Of a DNA stretch of 54,342 nucleotides, positions 34,131 through 43,305 are shown piece after piece; position 1 is the first letter of the stretch; every line of letters starts with the position of its first letter. A program made the position numbers and the translations under genes. The stretch is taken from positions 1 to 54,342 of the forward strand of contig JAIPGP010000014.1 in the NCBI GenBank assembly GCA_021735645.1. Reading direction: 5' to 3'. The notes beneath the pieces are model-generated. The model was not told where the DNA came from. It saw nothing but the letters and a program-made list of their open reading frames with translations, and made no database searches. This stretch comes from Candidatus Cloacimonadota bacterium. GTDB lineage: Bacteria; Cloacimonadota; Cloacimonadia; Cloacimonadales; TCS61.

Positions 34131-34165
34131 CTTCACGGCTGAGAATCCTGAAGCTGATTTGAAGC
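34131..34165 (+). repeat. short copy of the radical SAM gene 3' end
   Basis: ACTTCACGGCTGAGAATCC and TGAAGCTGAT match the last ~30 bases of the gene ending at 33018 (ACTTCACGGCTCAGGATCCTGAAGCTGATATGA) with few changes and in the same orientation. The flavoprotein gene and the GTG-rich repeats lie between the two copies. Confidence 0.55.
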
Positions 34166-34254
34166 ACCCCAGGCAAAGAGTTAGTAATGGAAAATGGGAA
34201 ATTAAATGTAATACAACTCAATAATTAACAAGCTTAAATGCTATAAAATCAAAC

Positions 34255-34320
34255 CTTGCTGTAGATCAAACATTCCAGTTTGATGGAAATAAAGCCTTAA
34301 TCCAGGATTAAGCTACATCT
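34255..34320. repeat. pair of short hairpin repeats
   Basis: CAAACATTCCAGTTTG and CTTAATCCAGGATTAAG, each with a GATGG or CTACA tail, belong to the family seen at 31890. The CTA of the last tail supplies the stop codon (minus strand) of the gene at 34313. Confidence 0.65.
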
Positions 34321-35359
34321 CGGTCGTTTTATGTCTTCGACTAAGCCTTAATTTCTGCTTTGCTAATTTTGTTTCCGTTTTCTTCAGCGTTGCTTTAAAA
34401 AATAGCTTCTTAAATATTGCAGATTCTTCTATTGCTAAAGTCCTGATCTGGGTAACTGCCTTTTTGGAAGCACTTTTCACAGTTCGCGATTTATCATACT
34501 TTTCCGAATATTTGCAGTAATCCAGGGCAATATAGCCAACCCTTAAAGTCAGCAGACCATTCAGAGTCCCTTCAAACAAGCTGTCCGCCAAAAGAGAAGT
34601 AACTGATGAGGCAATATCAACTCCCGGGATTTTGGCAAAAATACTCTGCTCAAATGATTTTGCTGAAATCTTCTTAACTAATTCATCTATGGGAATATCC
34701 GAAATCCCGATCGCCATCAGACCGCTGGCAAACACATTCAGATATATTTCCAGCATTTCTTTCCAGTGCGGTTTTTGATTATATAAATGAGCAATAGACC
34801 AGATCATCTCAATCTGGATTTTGAGTAACAATACAGCATCTAACCCCGAATTTTGCGAAATCGCCGTAAATATAAAGACGTCATTAGCAAATTTCCGTAT
34901 CCGCTTATTAGCTTCTTTATCAATCACTTCCTCAATTCTTTTCAATATTTCCTGGATCTCACTAACTTCTTCAGCAGCCAGCAATTCCTCTTTCAATTCC
35001 ACAGCAATATCAAAATTCTTCACATAGCTCTTGAAATTACGTAACAGCCGCTTTTTATAATTACTATAGAATTTAAGATCAGCCCTACTATATTCCACTA
35101 ATTCATTGTCTAAGGCTAATTCACTGTTCCTCTTTTTGGGTCGTCGCAGTGGTTTAGGCAAAAATAGTAACTGTAAAACAGGATAGATTATAAAAAATAG
35201 TATCGCAAAAAACACCAGCCAGGCAATAACAGCCCCGCCTTTGACAGTATTTTCAGCCATCACCGCAAACTGGTTCACCTGATTGATCAGCACTAACATA
35301 AAAAACAATGACAAGCCAGCAATTATCGGAACCAATATCCGCTTTATTTTCTTTATCAT
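34313..35359 (-). CDS. DUF697-like inner-membrane protein
   Basis: The third possible ATG (35359) is used because GGGAG ends six bases before it. Two membrane helices occupy about residues 8-28 and 41-62, followed by a basic segment (PKPLRRPKKR). The cytoplasmic part is helical and contains the DUF697-type block NDVFIFTAISQNSGLDAVLLLKIQ and a second block with GISDIPIDELVKK and IPGVDIASSVTSLLADSLFEGT, the usual position of the family's hydrophobic helices. Related proteins are often near GTPases, but none is nearby here. The role is unknown. Confidence 0.72.
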   Translation of the reverse strand: MIKKIKRILVPIIAGLSLFFMLVLINQVNQFAVMAENTVKGGAVIAWLVFFAILFFIIYPVLQLLFLPKPLRRPKKRNSELALDNELVEYSRADLKFYSNYKKRLLRNFKSYVKNFDIAVELKEELLAAEEVSEIQEILKRIEEVIDKEANKRIRKFANDVFIFTAISQNSGLDAVLLLKIQIEMIWSIAHLYNQKPHWKEMLEIYLNVFASGLMAIGISDIPIDELVKKISAKSFEQSIFAKIPGVDIASSVTSLLADSLFEGTLNGLLTLRVGYIALDYCKYSEKYDKSRTVKSASKKAVTQIRTLAIEESAIFKKLFFKATLKKTETKLAKQKLRLSRRHKTTEM

Positions 35360-35560
35360 AACCATCTCCCGGTTTTGCAAAACTTTATATCCAAAATCTT
35401 AACCTTTCCCCAGAATCATAATTTCAATTCCTGTCAATTAATTCATAACATCTGATGGTATCCTCAAGTAATTAAAATAATATCTGCAACTAATTCTTAT
35501 GTGCATCGCAGAGTATTTCCAAGCCCATCCTTCGTACTCTCGCACCTTCTCACTTTCATG

Positions 35561-35640
35561 TTTTCATGCTTTCGTGTTTTCATGCTTTCGTGTTTTCATG
35601 CTTTCGTGTTTTCATGCTTTCGTGTTTTCATGCTTTCGTG
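35561..35640. repeat. 16-bp tandem repeat, five exact copies
   Basis: TTTTCATGCTTTCGTG occurs five times without a change, followed by degenerate pieces (CTGTCAATGCTTTCGTGC). The perfect copies suggest recent expansion or contraction by slippage. Confidence 0.95.
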
Positions 35641-35888
35641 CTGTCAATGCTTTCGTGCTTTCATTCCCTCTATCCCTCTAACTTTCAAACCTTCCAACCT
35701 TCCAACCTTCACCTCTTCTCCCCTTCCCGTCTCCCTCTTTAATTTTACATTTTACATTACGAAGTCGCTCCCCATTCACCGTGCGAAGCACAGATTACAT
35801 TTAATTTTCAATTTTACATTTTCAATTTTCAATTTAATTTCTCTCCCATAAACCTCTATTTAATAATATAATACACTTATCAAATAAA

Positions 35889-36252
35889 GTGTGACAAAAA
35901 AGTGACAGCCTATTTATATAATTCATATAACTTTAACCCCTACCTGTCACTCTTTTACCGTTTTTGGAAGATACATACCCCTATATTTAACTTTTAGAAA
36001 ACAGCTCTCTTCACTAATACTGATTTCCCAAGTTCTTAATTCCAAGTTCTGAACTATTAACAACTTGCGACTAACAACTAACGACAATAAATAGGTAAAT
36101 GTTAGAAATGTTAGGAAAATGTTAGGTCTTATCTATATCCTATTATGTTAGTTACATCATATTCTAACATTTTTGCCCCTTTTTTGGAAATACATACCCC
36201 TATATTTAACTTTTAAGAAAAAGCTCTCTTCACTAATACAGATTTCCAAGAT
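35889..36252. repeat. two copies of an element with variable inverted motif and conserved right end
   Basis: Copy 1 has GTGACA at 35891 and 35902 and CTGTCAC at 35944. Copy 2 has ATGTTAG at 36099, 36108, 36119 and 36155 and CTAACAT at 36174. Both then share TTTTTGGAA, ATACATACCCCTATATTTAA and AGCTCTCTTCACTAATAC (35961-36031 and 36181-36250). Confidence 0.7.
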
Positions 36253-36259
36253 CTGAATT

Positions 36260-36325
36260 ATTAACCCAATCTTTCTAGATTAAGCTCTTTATTTAATGTC
36301 AATCTGGAAAGATTGACCTACATCC
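36260..36325. repeat. short hairpin repeats
   Basis: CAATCTTTCTAGATTAAG and CAATCTGGAAAGATTG followed by ACCTACA are further members of the family described at 31890. Confidence 0.6.
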
Positions 36326-36497
36326 CAGCTAAGGATATCGAGTTGAGATGATGTACCATCAGAAACGCCTGCCCCGGTCCGTCGGGGACTTGAGAATCCG
36401 ACCACATACAACCCAGCCCTTGAATGGTCGACATTTAATGTAGCTTAACAACAATCGACAACAGCCTTATGCGAAAAGGTACGAATATGAGAAGATG

Positions 36498-36609
36498 TGA
36501 AGATGAGAAAATAAGCGAAAGATAATTCAACAACAATCCCAGACCAAGATGGTCTGGATACAATGAATCAGTCTTCTCCTCCTCTGTGCTCTCTGTGCTC
36601 TCTGTGGTG
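36498..36609. repeat. 112-bp dispersed repeat, copy A
   Basis: The unit runs from TGAAGATGAGAAAAT through the hairpin CCAGACCAAGATGGTCTGG (36539-36557) to CTCTGTGCTCTCTGTGGTG. Copies B and C are at 36913-37024 and 41427-41538. Confidence 0.85.
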
Positions 36610-36842
36610 AAAATCTTCTCTTCTTCTCCAATTGATAATTTTACATTTTACATTTTCAATTTTACATTACTTCATGTGCTCTCTGTGGTGAAAACCTTCT
36701 CTTCTTCTCCAATTGATAATTTTACATTTTACATTTTCAATTTTACATTACTTCATGTGCCCTCTGTGGTGAAAATCTTCTCTTCTTCTCCAATTGATAA
36801 TTTTACATTTTACATTTTCAATTTTACATTACTTCATGTGCT
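36600..36842. repeat. 81-bp tandem repeat, three copies
   Basis: Each unit consists of CTCTGTGGTGAAAA, TCTTCTCTTCTTCTCC, an AT-rich part (AATTGATAATTTTACATTTT) and TACTTCATGTG. Unit starts are at 36600, 36681 and 36762. A fourth, degenerate start is at 36843. Confidence 0.9.
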
Positions 36843-36912
36843 CTCAGTGGTTAAAAATCGTGAGTCGAGATTCGTGAGTCGTGAGTCGAAAACATCCGAA
36901 GATAAGAAGATG

Positions 36913-37024
36913 TGAAGATGAGAAAATGAGCGAAAGATAATTCAACAACAATCCCAGACCAGGATGGTCTGGATACAATGAATCAGTCTTCTCCTCCTCT
37001 GTGCTCTCTGTGCTCTCTGTGGTG
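36913..37024. repeat. 112-bp dispersed repeat, copy B
   Basis: It is nearly identical to copy A (AGGA in place of AAGA in the hairpin loop) and is followed by another AT-rich unit up to the stop codon of the RND pump gene, whose last codons overlap the repeat. Confidence 0.85.
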
Positions 37025-37086
37025 GAAACCATCTCTTCTTCTCCAATTGATAATTTTACATTTTACATTTTCAATTTTACATTACT

Positions 37087-40000
37087 TCATATGTCCTCCG
37101 TGGCTAAATCTTCCTCTTCTATTCTTTTTTTCTTCTCAAAGATGCTGTAGATCACGGGTACCAGCACCAGTGTAATAAATGTAGAGCTCAGCAGACCGCC
37201 GATCACCACGCGAGCCATCGGTGCCTGAGTCTCTCCACCCTCGCCTAATCCTAATGATAACGGCAGCAGCCCTAACGAGGTAGTAAAAGTAGTCATCAGG
37301 ATAGGTCGTAATCTTCTGGAGCCGGAAGCTACTATCGCATCAAAAAGCTGCATTCCTTTTTTCCGGCGTAGCCGGTTGGTGTAATCCACCAGCAGAATGG
37401 CATTATTGACCACGATCCCTGCCAGCATAATACAGCCGATCAGTGCCTGAATACTGAAAACCGTCTTAGTAAGCAGCATAGTGATCACAATCCCAACCAG
37501 AGCCATAGGAATGGAAAATAGTATCACAAAGGGGTCCCTGAATGACTCGAATTGTCCTGCCATCACCAGATATACTAATACCACTGCCAGAATAAATCCA
37601 AAGATCAATTCCCGGAAAGATTTCTGCTGCTCCTCATAATCACCACCCAGCATTATAGAAAAATCCTTGGGCACCGGCACTTCCGGCAATTTTTCTCTGA
37701 TATCTGCGATTACTGAGCCCATATCTCTATCCGTGAAATTAGCCGTCACATAGATCACTCTTTCCTGATCCTTGCGTTCCAGAAGCTTTGGCCCCTCCTG
37801 CTCTTCAGTATTGACCACATTTCTGAGAATTACGGGTTCACTGCGATTATTCAAAACCTTAAGGTCGAGTATTTTATCAAGACTGCTGCGGTCTTCTTCC
37901 GGCAGACGGATCATTATCCGGTATTGTTTTCCTGCTTCCCGAAAATAGGAAACCTGCGAACCACTGACGGCTGTCTGCAAAGTTTCTCCAATATCAGAAA
38001 CGGATAATCCCAGGTCAGCAGCTTTTTGTCTATCTACTCTGATAACCTGTTCCGGCATTCCTTCCTCGCGGCTGATCCGCGTATCCGTGATGCCTGGTAC
38101 GGATTTAATGATTTTCTCTACTTCTATTGCCAGTTTATTGGCTATTTCCAGATCATGCCCCCGCACTTCCAGACTGATATTATCATCAGAGCTACCCATC
38201 CTCAATATCCATAATCCACCTGCAGGACGCGTTGTGATCTTGGCACCCGGTATATTCTGCAGATCAGCTCTCAATTTATCAGCTATTTGCCTGCTGCTCC
38301 TTTTCCTTTCACCTTTGCCTGTTAACATGACCTGGATGGAAGAGCTGTTACCACCTGAGCCCCGCCAGCCGGAACCGCCTATTCTGGATAATAATGAAAC
38401 CATTTCCGGTACATTATCTTTTATGATACCCTCTATCTCAGCAGTGAGAGTATCCATCACTGCCAGTTTTGTTCCCAGTGCAGCTTCAACACTTACCCGC
38501 ACTTCGCCTTCATCCGTTTCCGGCATTAATTCCACTCCGATATAGCGGACTAAAATAAACGCCATGGCAAAAAGCGTCAGCGAGCCCACTATCACAGTCC
38601 TGCGGTGAACCAGTGCCCAGCGGAGAATATTGCCATACCGGTTTTCCACGGCGATGAATATACTCTCGCTGCGGCGGAAGAGTTTTTCCTGCCAGGTATC
38701 AGCTCTGGCTGCTTTCGTTTTCAGGAATTGCGAGGACAGCATGGGCACCAGAGTGAGTGATACTATCAGCGAACACAACAAAGAAAAACTTACCACAATA
38801 GCCATCTGCTGAAACATTATCCCGGACATCCCCCGCACGAATACTACCGGTAGAAATACTACTATAGTGGTTAACACACTCGCCACAATAGCTGACCAGA
38901 CTTCATCTGTACCCAGTAGTGCACTTTCTTTGCTGGAATAGCCCTGCTCAGTATGCCGGAATATGTTTTCCAGCACCACAATTGAGCTGTCCATCAGCAT
39001 GCCAATCCCCAGTGCCAGCCCACCAAATGTCATAATATTAAGGGTTAAACCATTGAAATATAACAGACCAAAGGCAGCTATAATGGATACTGGAATTGCC
39101 GTAGTGATGATAGCTGTGCTGGTGACATTACGCAGGAACAGAAATAATATGATGATCGCCAGCAATCCGCCTATCAAAATGGTATAACTCATATTATTGA
39201 TGGAATTCTTGATATATTTAGAAGAATCTATTAGCGGTATTATCTGGATATTTGAGTAATCCTGGCGTATCTTTGCCAATTCCGCATTTACGGCATCAGC
39301 GATTTTCACTGTATTGGCACCGGATTGTTTACTGATCGATAGACGTAGTCCCGGTTCCAGGTTAATACGGTTTATCGAGGTGATCTCTTCATGGCTATCT
39401 TCCACTTCGGCTATATCGGAAACGAGAATGGGCTGATTGTTTCTGGTAGCAATGACCGTATTTCTGATTTCCTGCAGGGACGAGAATTCGCCCTGGGTAC
39501 GCAACAGGATATCATGCTCATTCTGCGGATATATGCCTGCCGGAATATTTCTATTCTCGTTTTTTAATGCTGATATCACATTATCTATGGAAAGAGAGTA
39601 AGCATCCAGTTTTCCTGCCGAAGGAAAAATATGTATTTCCCGGCTCAAACCTCCCCGAATATCTACGGAGGCTACACCTGGTATCCGTTCCAACCTGTAT
39701 TTCAATTGATCTTCCACTAATTGACGCAGGTCTATGGAACGCATATCGCTGGAAACACCGAGTACTAATACCGGAAAGGCTGAAAGATCAAATTTACGGA
39801 TTGAAGGTCGCTCCACTTCTTCCGGTAATCTTGATAAAATGCGGTCAATTCTATCCCGCAGATCATTTGCAGCCACATCAAGATCGGTACCCCATTTAAA
39901 CGATAACCGCACATTGCTTCTACCTTCAGAAGATGTGGAAGTGATCTCAACCACACCCTGCACTGCAGCTATTGCCTCTTCAATGGGTCGCGTTATCTGG

Positions 40001-40182
40001 TCTTCTATTTCCCGGGGTCCCACATTAGAATAATTGGTAGATATCGAAAGCGTGGGGTTTGTGATCTCAGGCATCAAGTCTATGGGCAATCTGCTGAATG
40101 CCACCAGTCCCAGAATTACAACTATAAAGAATATTATAAAGGTCAAGACGGGTCTTTCTACAGGTCCTCTGGCTATGCTCAT
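37087..40182 (-). CDS. RND efflux pump inner-membrane subunit (HAE1/AcrB-like)
   Basis: The 1031-residue length and layout match hydrophobe/amphiphile RND transporters: a first helix after RPVLTFIIFFIVVILGLVAF, the porter-domain block LPIDLMPEITNPT, and the proton-relay helix GGLALGIGMLMDSSIVVLEN near 395. The second half repeats the pattern (GCIMLAGIVVNNAILLVDYT near 925). It exports drugs, lipids or similar molecules with proton drive, together with the adaptor encoded 19 bases upstream. AAGGA precedes the ATG. No TolC-like outer-membrane gene is adjacent. The last codons lie in a dispersed repeat. Confidence 0.95.
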   Translation of the reverse strand: MSIARGPVERPVLTFIIFFIVVILGLVAFSRLPIDLMPEITNPTLSISTNYSNVGPREIEDQITRPIEEAIAAVQGVVEITSTSSEGRSNVRLSFKWGTDLDVAANDLRDRIDRILSRLPEEVERPSIRKFDLSAFPVLVLGVSSDMRSIDLRQLVEDQLKYRLERIPGVASVDIRGGLSREIHIFPSAGKLDAYSLSIDNVISALKNENRNIPAGIYPQNEHDILLRTQGEFSSLQEIRNTVIATRNNQPILVSDIAEVEDSHEEITSINRINLEPGLRLSISKQSGANTVKIADAVNAELAKIRQDYSNIQIIPLIDSSKYIKNSINNMSYTILIGGLLAIIILFLFLRNVTSTAIITTAIPVSIIAAFGLLYFNGLTLNIMTFGGLALGIGMLMDSSIVVLENIFRHTEQGYSSKESALLGTDEVWSAIVASVLTTIVVFLPVVFVRGMSGIMFQQMAIVVSFSLLCSLIVSLTLVPMLSSQFLKTKAARADTWQEKLFRRSESIFIAVENRYGNILRWALVHRRTVIVGSLTLFAMAFILVRYIGVELMPETDEGEVRVSVEAALGTKLAVMDTLTAEIEGIIKDNVPEMVSLLSRIGGSGWRGSGGNSSSIQVMLTGKGERKRSSRQIADKLRADLQNIPGAKITTRPAGGLWILRMGSSDDNISLEVRGHDLEIANKLAIEVEKIIKSVPGITDTRISREEGMPEQVIRVDRQKAADLGLSVSDIGETLQTAVSGSQVSYFREAGKQYRIMIRLPEEDRSSLDKILDLKVLNNRSEPVILRNVVNTEEQEGPKLLERKDQERVIYVTANFTDRDMGSVIADIREKLPEVPVPKDFSIMLGGDYEEQQKSFRELIFGFILAVVLVYLVMAGQFESFRDPFVILFSIPMALVGIVITMLLTKTVFSIQALIGCIMLAGIVVNNAILLVDYTNRLRRKKGMQLFDAIVASGSRRLRPILMTTFTTSLGLLPLSLGLGEGGETQAPMARVVIGGLLSSTFITLVLVPVIYSIFEKKKRIEEEDLATEDI

Positions 40183-40201
40183 AAGTTTTATCCTTAGCTG
40201 A

Positions 40202-41305
40202 TTATTTGGAAATTGTTTGGACTTTGCTGCCGTCTTTAACCTGATACTGCCCCAGAGTAATAACCGGTTTATCTATCTTTGGTGTCAGGATTTCCGTTCT
40301 ATATTCATCCGATATGCCGGTTTTCACCAGAATATAATGAGCGATATCATCATCCACTACATAAATTCCGCTCTTGCCATTTTCCTTTAGAATCGCTTTA
40401 TTAGGTACTGTCTGAGCATTCTCACTGGCTGATAAAATAAGCTTTATCTTGCAGAACATGCCCGGCTTAAGTTTATAATTATCATTTTCTACTTCTATTT
40501 CCATCTCCGCCATCCGGGATTCTTCATTCAATACCGGAGCGATAACGCTTACTGTACCTGAAAATATCTCACCGGCATAAGCATCAGTCTCAATTGTTGC
40601 CAATTGTCCAATATTAATGCGACCATATACACTTTCCACCAGATTGGATTTTATCCGCACTGTCTCAATCCCCACCACCGTGACGACTGCTGAATTGACA
40701 GTTAAAAAATTGCCTTCATCATAATACCGCTCGGCAATAAAACCCGCCTTGGAAGCTCGCAATTGCGTATATTTCAGCTTGAGTTCCGCTAATCCATGCC
40801 CCGCTTCTGCCAGTTTCAGCTTTGCCTCTACCGAATTGTAAGCTGATTGAGCCTGTTCAAATTCACTTAACGTTATATATTCTTTATCAAATAAGTTCTG
40901 TGATCTTTTAAAATCCTGTTCTTCAGCAAACTTTTGGCTTTCCGCATCTGCCAGATTAGCTTCTGCCTGACGTAAGGACAATTGATATTCCGTATCATCC
41001 AGTACAGCGATCAGCTCATTTGCCTTCACGTAATCACCCGCCTGCTTATATACTTCGTCCAGCCTGCCGGCTACTTTGGCAGTGATAATATATTGATAAG
41101 CAGGTCTCACACTCCCCGAAAATTCCCTGACCTCCCGCACAGTTTCTCGCCGCATAAGCTCAGTCTCAACTGCCAAAGCTCCACCAAAACCACCCCGGGA
41201 AACACTTTCATCTTTTCGTACTAATTCAAAGACCCGCCAGCCCAAAAGAGTAACAAATATCAATAACACCACCCAGATAATCACTTTCTTAACTTTATTT
41301 TTCAT
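40202..41305 (-). CDS. RND efflux periplasmic adaptor (membrane fusion protein)
   Basis: One N-terminal membrane anchor (about residues 6-26) is followed by a barrel-sandwich (lipoyl-like) half AKVAGRLDEVYKQAGDYVKAN, a helical hairpin (about 105-175, EANLADAESQKFAEEQDF), the second lipoyl half and a beta-barrel (IGQLATIETDAYAGEIFSGT). The ATG at 41305, seven bases after AAAGG, is preferred to the TTG just before. It links the RND pump to an outer-membrane channel. The two genes form an operon. Confidence 0.92.
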   Translation of the reverse strand: MKNKVKKVIIWVVLLIFVTLLGWRVFELVRKDESVSRGGFGGALAVETELMRRETVREVREFSGSVRPAYQYIITAKVAGRLDEVYKQAGDYVKANELIAVLDDTEYQLSLRQAEANLADAESQKFAEEQDFKRSQNLFDKEYITLSEFEQAQSAYNSVEAKLKLAEAGHGLAELKLKYTQLRASKAGFIAERYYDEGNFLTVNSAVVTVVGIETVRIKSNLVESVYGRINIGQLATIETDAYAGEIFSGTVSVIAPVLNEESRMAEMEIEVENDNYKLKPGMFCKIKLILSASENAQTVPNKAILKENGKSGIYVVDDDIAHYILVKTGISDEYRTEILTPKIDKPVITLGQYQVKDGSKVQTISK

Positions 41306-41426
41306 CAATCTACCTTTCTCTTATTTTTTTCCAACTTTCTAAATCAAAATTTAACGTCAAGAAAACCATTACCAAACTCGAGGGAGCGAGGGAATGAGGG
41401 AGAGAGGGAGCGAAGATGCGAAGGTT

Positions 41427-41690
41427 TGAAGATGAGAAAATGAGCGAAAGATAATTCAACAACAATCCCAGACCAAGATGGTCTGGATACAATGAATCAG
41501 TCTTCTCCTCCTCTGTGCTCTCTGTGCCCTCTGTGGTGAAAACCTTCTCTTCTTCTCATTGATAATTTTACATTTTACATTTTCAATTTTACATTACTTC
41601 ATATGTCCTCTGTGCTCTCTGTGGTGAAAAAAATCTCTTATCCGTGTTATTCCGTGTAATCCGTCCAATCCGTGTTCTATCTTAGAATAT
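41427..41690. repeat. 112-bp dispersed repeat, copy C, plus AT-rich and GTG-type repeat tail
   Basis: 41427-41538 matches copies A and B, including the hairpin at 41468-41486. It continues with the AT-rich unit (TTGATAATTTTACATTTTAC) to 41601 and a GTG-type tail (TATCCGTGTTATTCCGTGTA) to about 41680, reaching the 3' end of the next gene. Confidence 0.8.
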
Positions 41691-42713
41691 CTTCACACCC
41701 CTTTCCACCTGGCTCAAGCCATAGCTTCCAAATCCTGCCCTGTCCAGCAAATCTCCCAAAGTTGTAATCCCCGGCAGCCAGTTCTCCTGGCTAAGTGTTT
41801 TCAAGTCAAAACCCAATAACTGGGCAGCTTTGAATACTGCTTTGCTCCAGAGATGATGTCTGCCTATGGCTTTGCAGCATTTTCTTTTTCGATAATTCGA
41901 CGGAAACCAGCGAGCATAGTATTCCTGCCATACTTCGGTAAATTGAGGACTTACTTCCTGCCAGCATGCCAGCACCCGTGGCATCACAGCACAGAAATAC
42001 TGGGTCTGGTGGTTATTCTCATAACTGCCTATCTTGTGGGAATACATATATTTAAGCTTGCAGGAAGGATAAATCACGAAATCTTCCACTTTGCCAGAGA
42101 AATCCAGATAAATACTTTCACTTTTAAGATAGCGCCGGTAGATGGGCAGAGTGGCAAAAGCGGGGTCTGGCTGAGAAAGCAGTTCTGCCAGGTGCAGATC
42201 ATACCAGTCATCATACGCTTCTTCCAGGCTGATATCCTCTGGGATCACGATCACCTGCCGTTCACTGTATAAGGTAGTTCCATTATAACAGCGCAGCCAG
42301 TGAACGCCTTCTTCCATTAAAGAATATCCAGCCATTGTCCGTGGTGCCAGTTTCTGCCTTTGCACCACTCCCCCATCGATAGATATACCATAATTCCCTT
42401 TTTGCCTTATCATATAAAATGTATTGCAGCGAAATTCATATTCACCAGGATAGATAAAGAAGGGTGTGTAATAATACATCTTGCGGATGATGCTTTTAAA
42501 GCCTTCATACTGCGGGTTAGTGAATTCTGCTGCCTTTCTGATGATGCAGTCGCTGCGTCTGCTCAGTACTGTAGGCTCATATTTTGCCTGAAAGCTGTAG
42601 GGATAAGTATATTTCACCCCGTTACGCTTCCTGCGATACACGGTATCTCCCAGCCTGCCATGAATATCGCAGTTATGCTCCAGAAATTTATGCGACCCGC
42701 CCGTCTCTGGCAT
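41682..42713 (-). CDS. unrecognised protein, 343 residues
   Basis: The ATG at 42713 is used since GGAGG ends five bases upstream; an in-frame GTG abuts that site. The soluble product has an N-terminal segment (GRLGDTVYRRKRNGVKYTYP) recalling small Bacteroidetes proteins of the DUF6266 type or phage structural proteins, a central beta-rich part, and a basic C-terminal part (NYRKRKCCKAIGRHHLWSKA). Cysteine and aromatic content are high. I do not recognise a family. It is flanked by repeats on one side and a strong hairpin on the other, and it may have been acquired. Confidence 0.6.
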   Translation of the reverse strand: MPETGGSHKFLEHNCDIHGRLGDTVYRRKRNGVKYTYPYSFQAKYEPTVLSRRSDCIIRKAAEFTNPQYEGFKSIIRKMYYYTPFFIYPGEYEFRCNTFYMIRQKGNYGISIDGGVVQRQKLAPRTMAGYSLMEEGVHWLRCYNGTTLYSERQVIVIPEDISLEEAYDDWYDLHLAELLSQPDPAFATLPIYRRYLKSESIYLDFSGKVEDFVIYPSCKLKYMYSHKIGSYENNHQTQYFCAVMPRVLACWQEVSPQFTEVWQEYYARWFPSNYRKRKCCKAIGRHHLWSKAVFKAAQLLGFDLKTLSQENWLPGITTLGDLLDRAGFGSYGLSQVERGVKIF

Positions 42714-42926
42714 ATTCACCTCCGAAAATGCTGATATCTGTAATTAAAAATCTAATTCAAAAGTTTTATTAGCCAATATATTTATTAAACAAATATTCAT
42801 TTTTTTCTACTGTATATCCACTAAACCCCTCAACTACCTCAATTCCTGCTATAGAAACATCCCCCATTTCTGCCCATAAATCCCCTTCCACCCTCTATCC
42901 AGCCTCCTCTATAGCACCCATAAACC

Positions 42927-42980
42927 ACCTAAACTGCACTCAGCATAACATCATAATGTCATGCTGAGTGCAGTTTAGGT
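42927..42980. repeat. 20-bp perfect inverted repeat (54-bp hairpin)
   Basis: The arm at 42927-42946 (ACCTAAACTGCACTCAGCAT) is the exact reverse complement of 42961-42980. Within the 14-base centre ACAT and ATGT can pair again, leaving a four-base loop. It lies in a divergent promoter region and has no T-run, so it is probably not a terminator. Confidence 0.9.
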
Positions 42981-43032
42981 ACGTTAGGGATATTTTATTG
43001 CCGATTAGGGATAATTTTGAGGTAAAATTGTT

Positions 43033-43194
43033 GTGAATATGGTAATCGCAGTGAACAAAATTAACATAGTGGACAGTGTTAACCCAGTGAACAAAATTAA
43101 CATAGTGGACAGTGTTAACCCAGTGAACAAAATTAACATAGTGGACAGTGTTAACCCAGTGAACAATATTAACGCAATGGTAAGTGCAGGTATA
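43033..43194. repeat. 18-bp tandem array organised as 36-bp dimers
   Basis: Units GTGAACAAAATTAACATA and GTGGACAGTGTTAACCCA alternate three times (43051-43158). They are flanked by degenerate units GTGAATATGGTAATCGCA (43033), GTGAACAATATTAACGCA (43159) and ATGGTAAGTGCAGGTATA (43177). The common skeleton is GTGRACA...TTAAC. Since 18 and 36 are multiples of three, both strands stay open. Confidence 0.92.
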
Positions 43195-43305
43195 GAGGAA
43201 AGTATGAGGTGGAGATAGATTATCAATTTCAGGTTTTTCTTTACAAATTATTTGTGATTTTTAGTAATGAATCAATATTCTAAGTTTTCCTCTAACGGAG
43301 GCATG

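Larger units (their letters stand above)
35381..37086. other. 1.7-kb repeat-rich intergenic region
   Basis: No real gene is seen. The frames 35499-35851 and 36586-36915 merely translate tandem repeats. The region holds a 16-bp minisatellite, two copies of a structured element with variable motifs, an 81-bp tandem repeat and two copies of a 112-bp dispersed repeat; these are listed separately. Confidence 0.7.
42720..43266. other. 547-bp divergent intergenic region with hairpin and minisatellite
   Basis: The gap lies between diverging genes. It contains a 54-bp hairpin (42927-42980) and an 18-bp tandem array (43033-43194), listed separately. The short frames on both strands across the array are by-products of the repeat. 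Confidence 0.6.

Noticed and set aside
35499-36915. Open frames with repeated peptide units
   Set aside because: They follow the 16-bp and 81-bp tandem repeats exactly and show no start signals, so they are by-products of repeat periodicity.
42927-42980. Rho-independent terminator
   Set aside because: It lies between diverging genes and no T-run follows on either strand.
43051-43158. Possible CRISPR array
   Set aside because: The 36-bp units are contiguous, with no spacers of unique sequence and no cas genes nearby.
43005-43226. Overlapping open frames on both strands with 12-residue repeats
   Set aside because: The 36-bp repeat length keeps all such frames open. There is no ribosome binding site on either strand.
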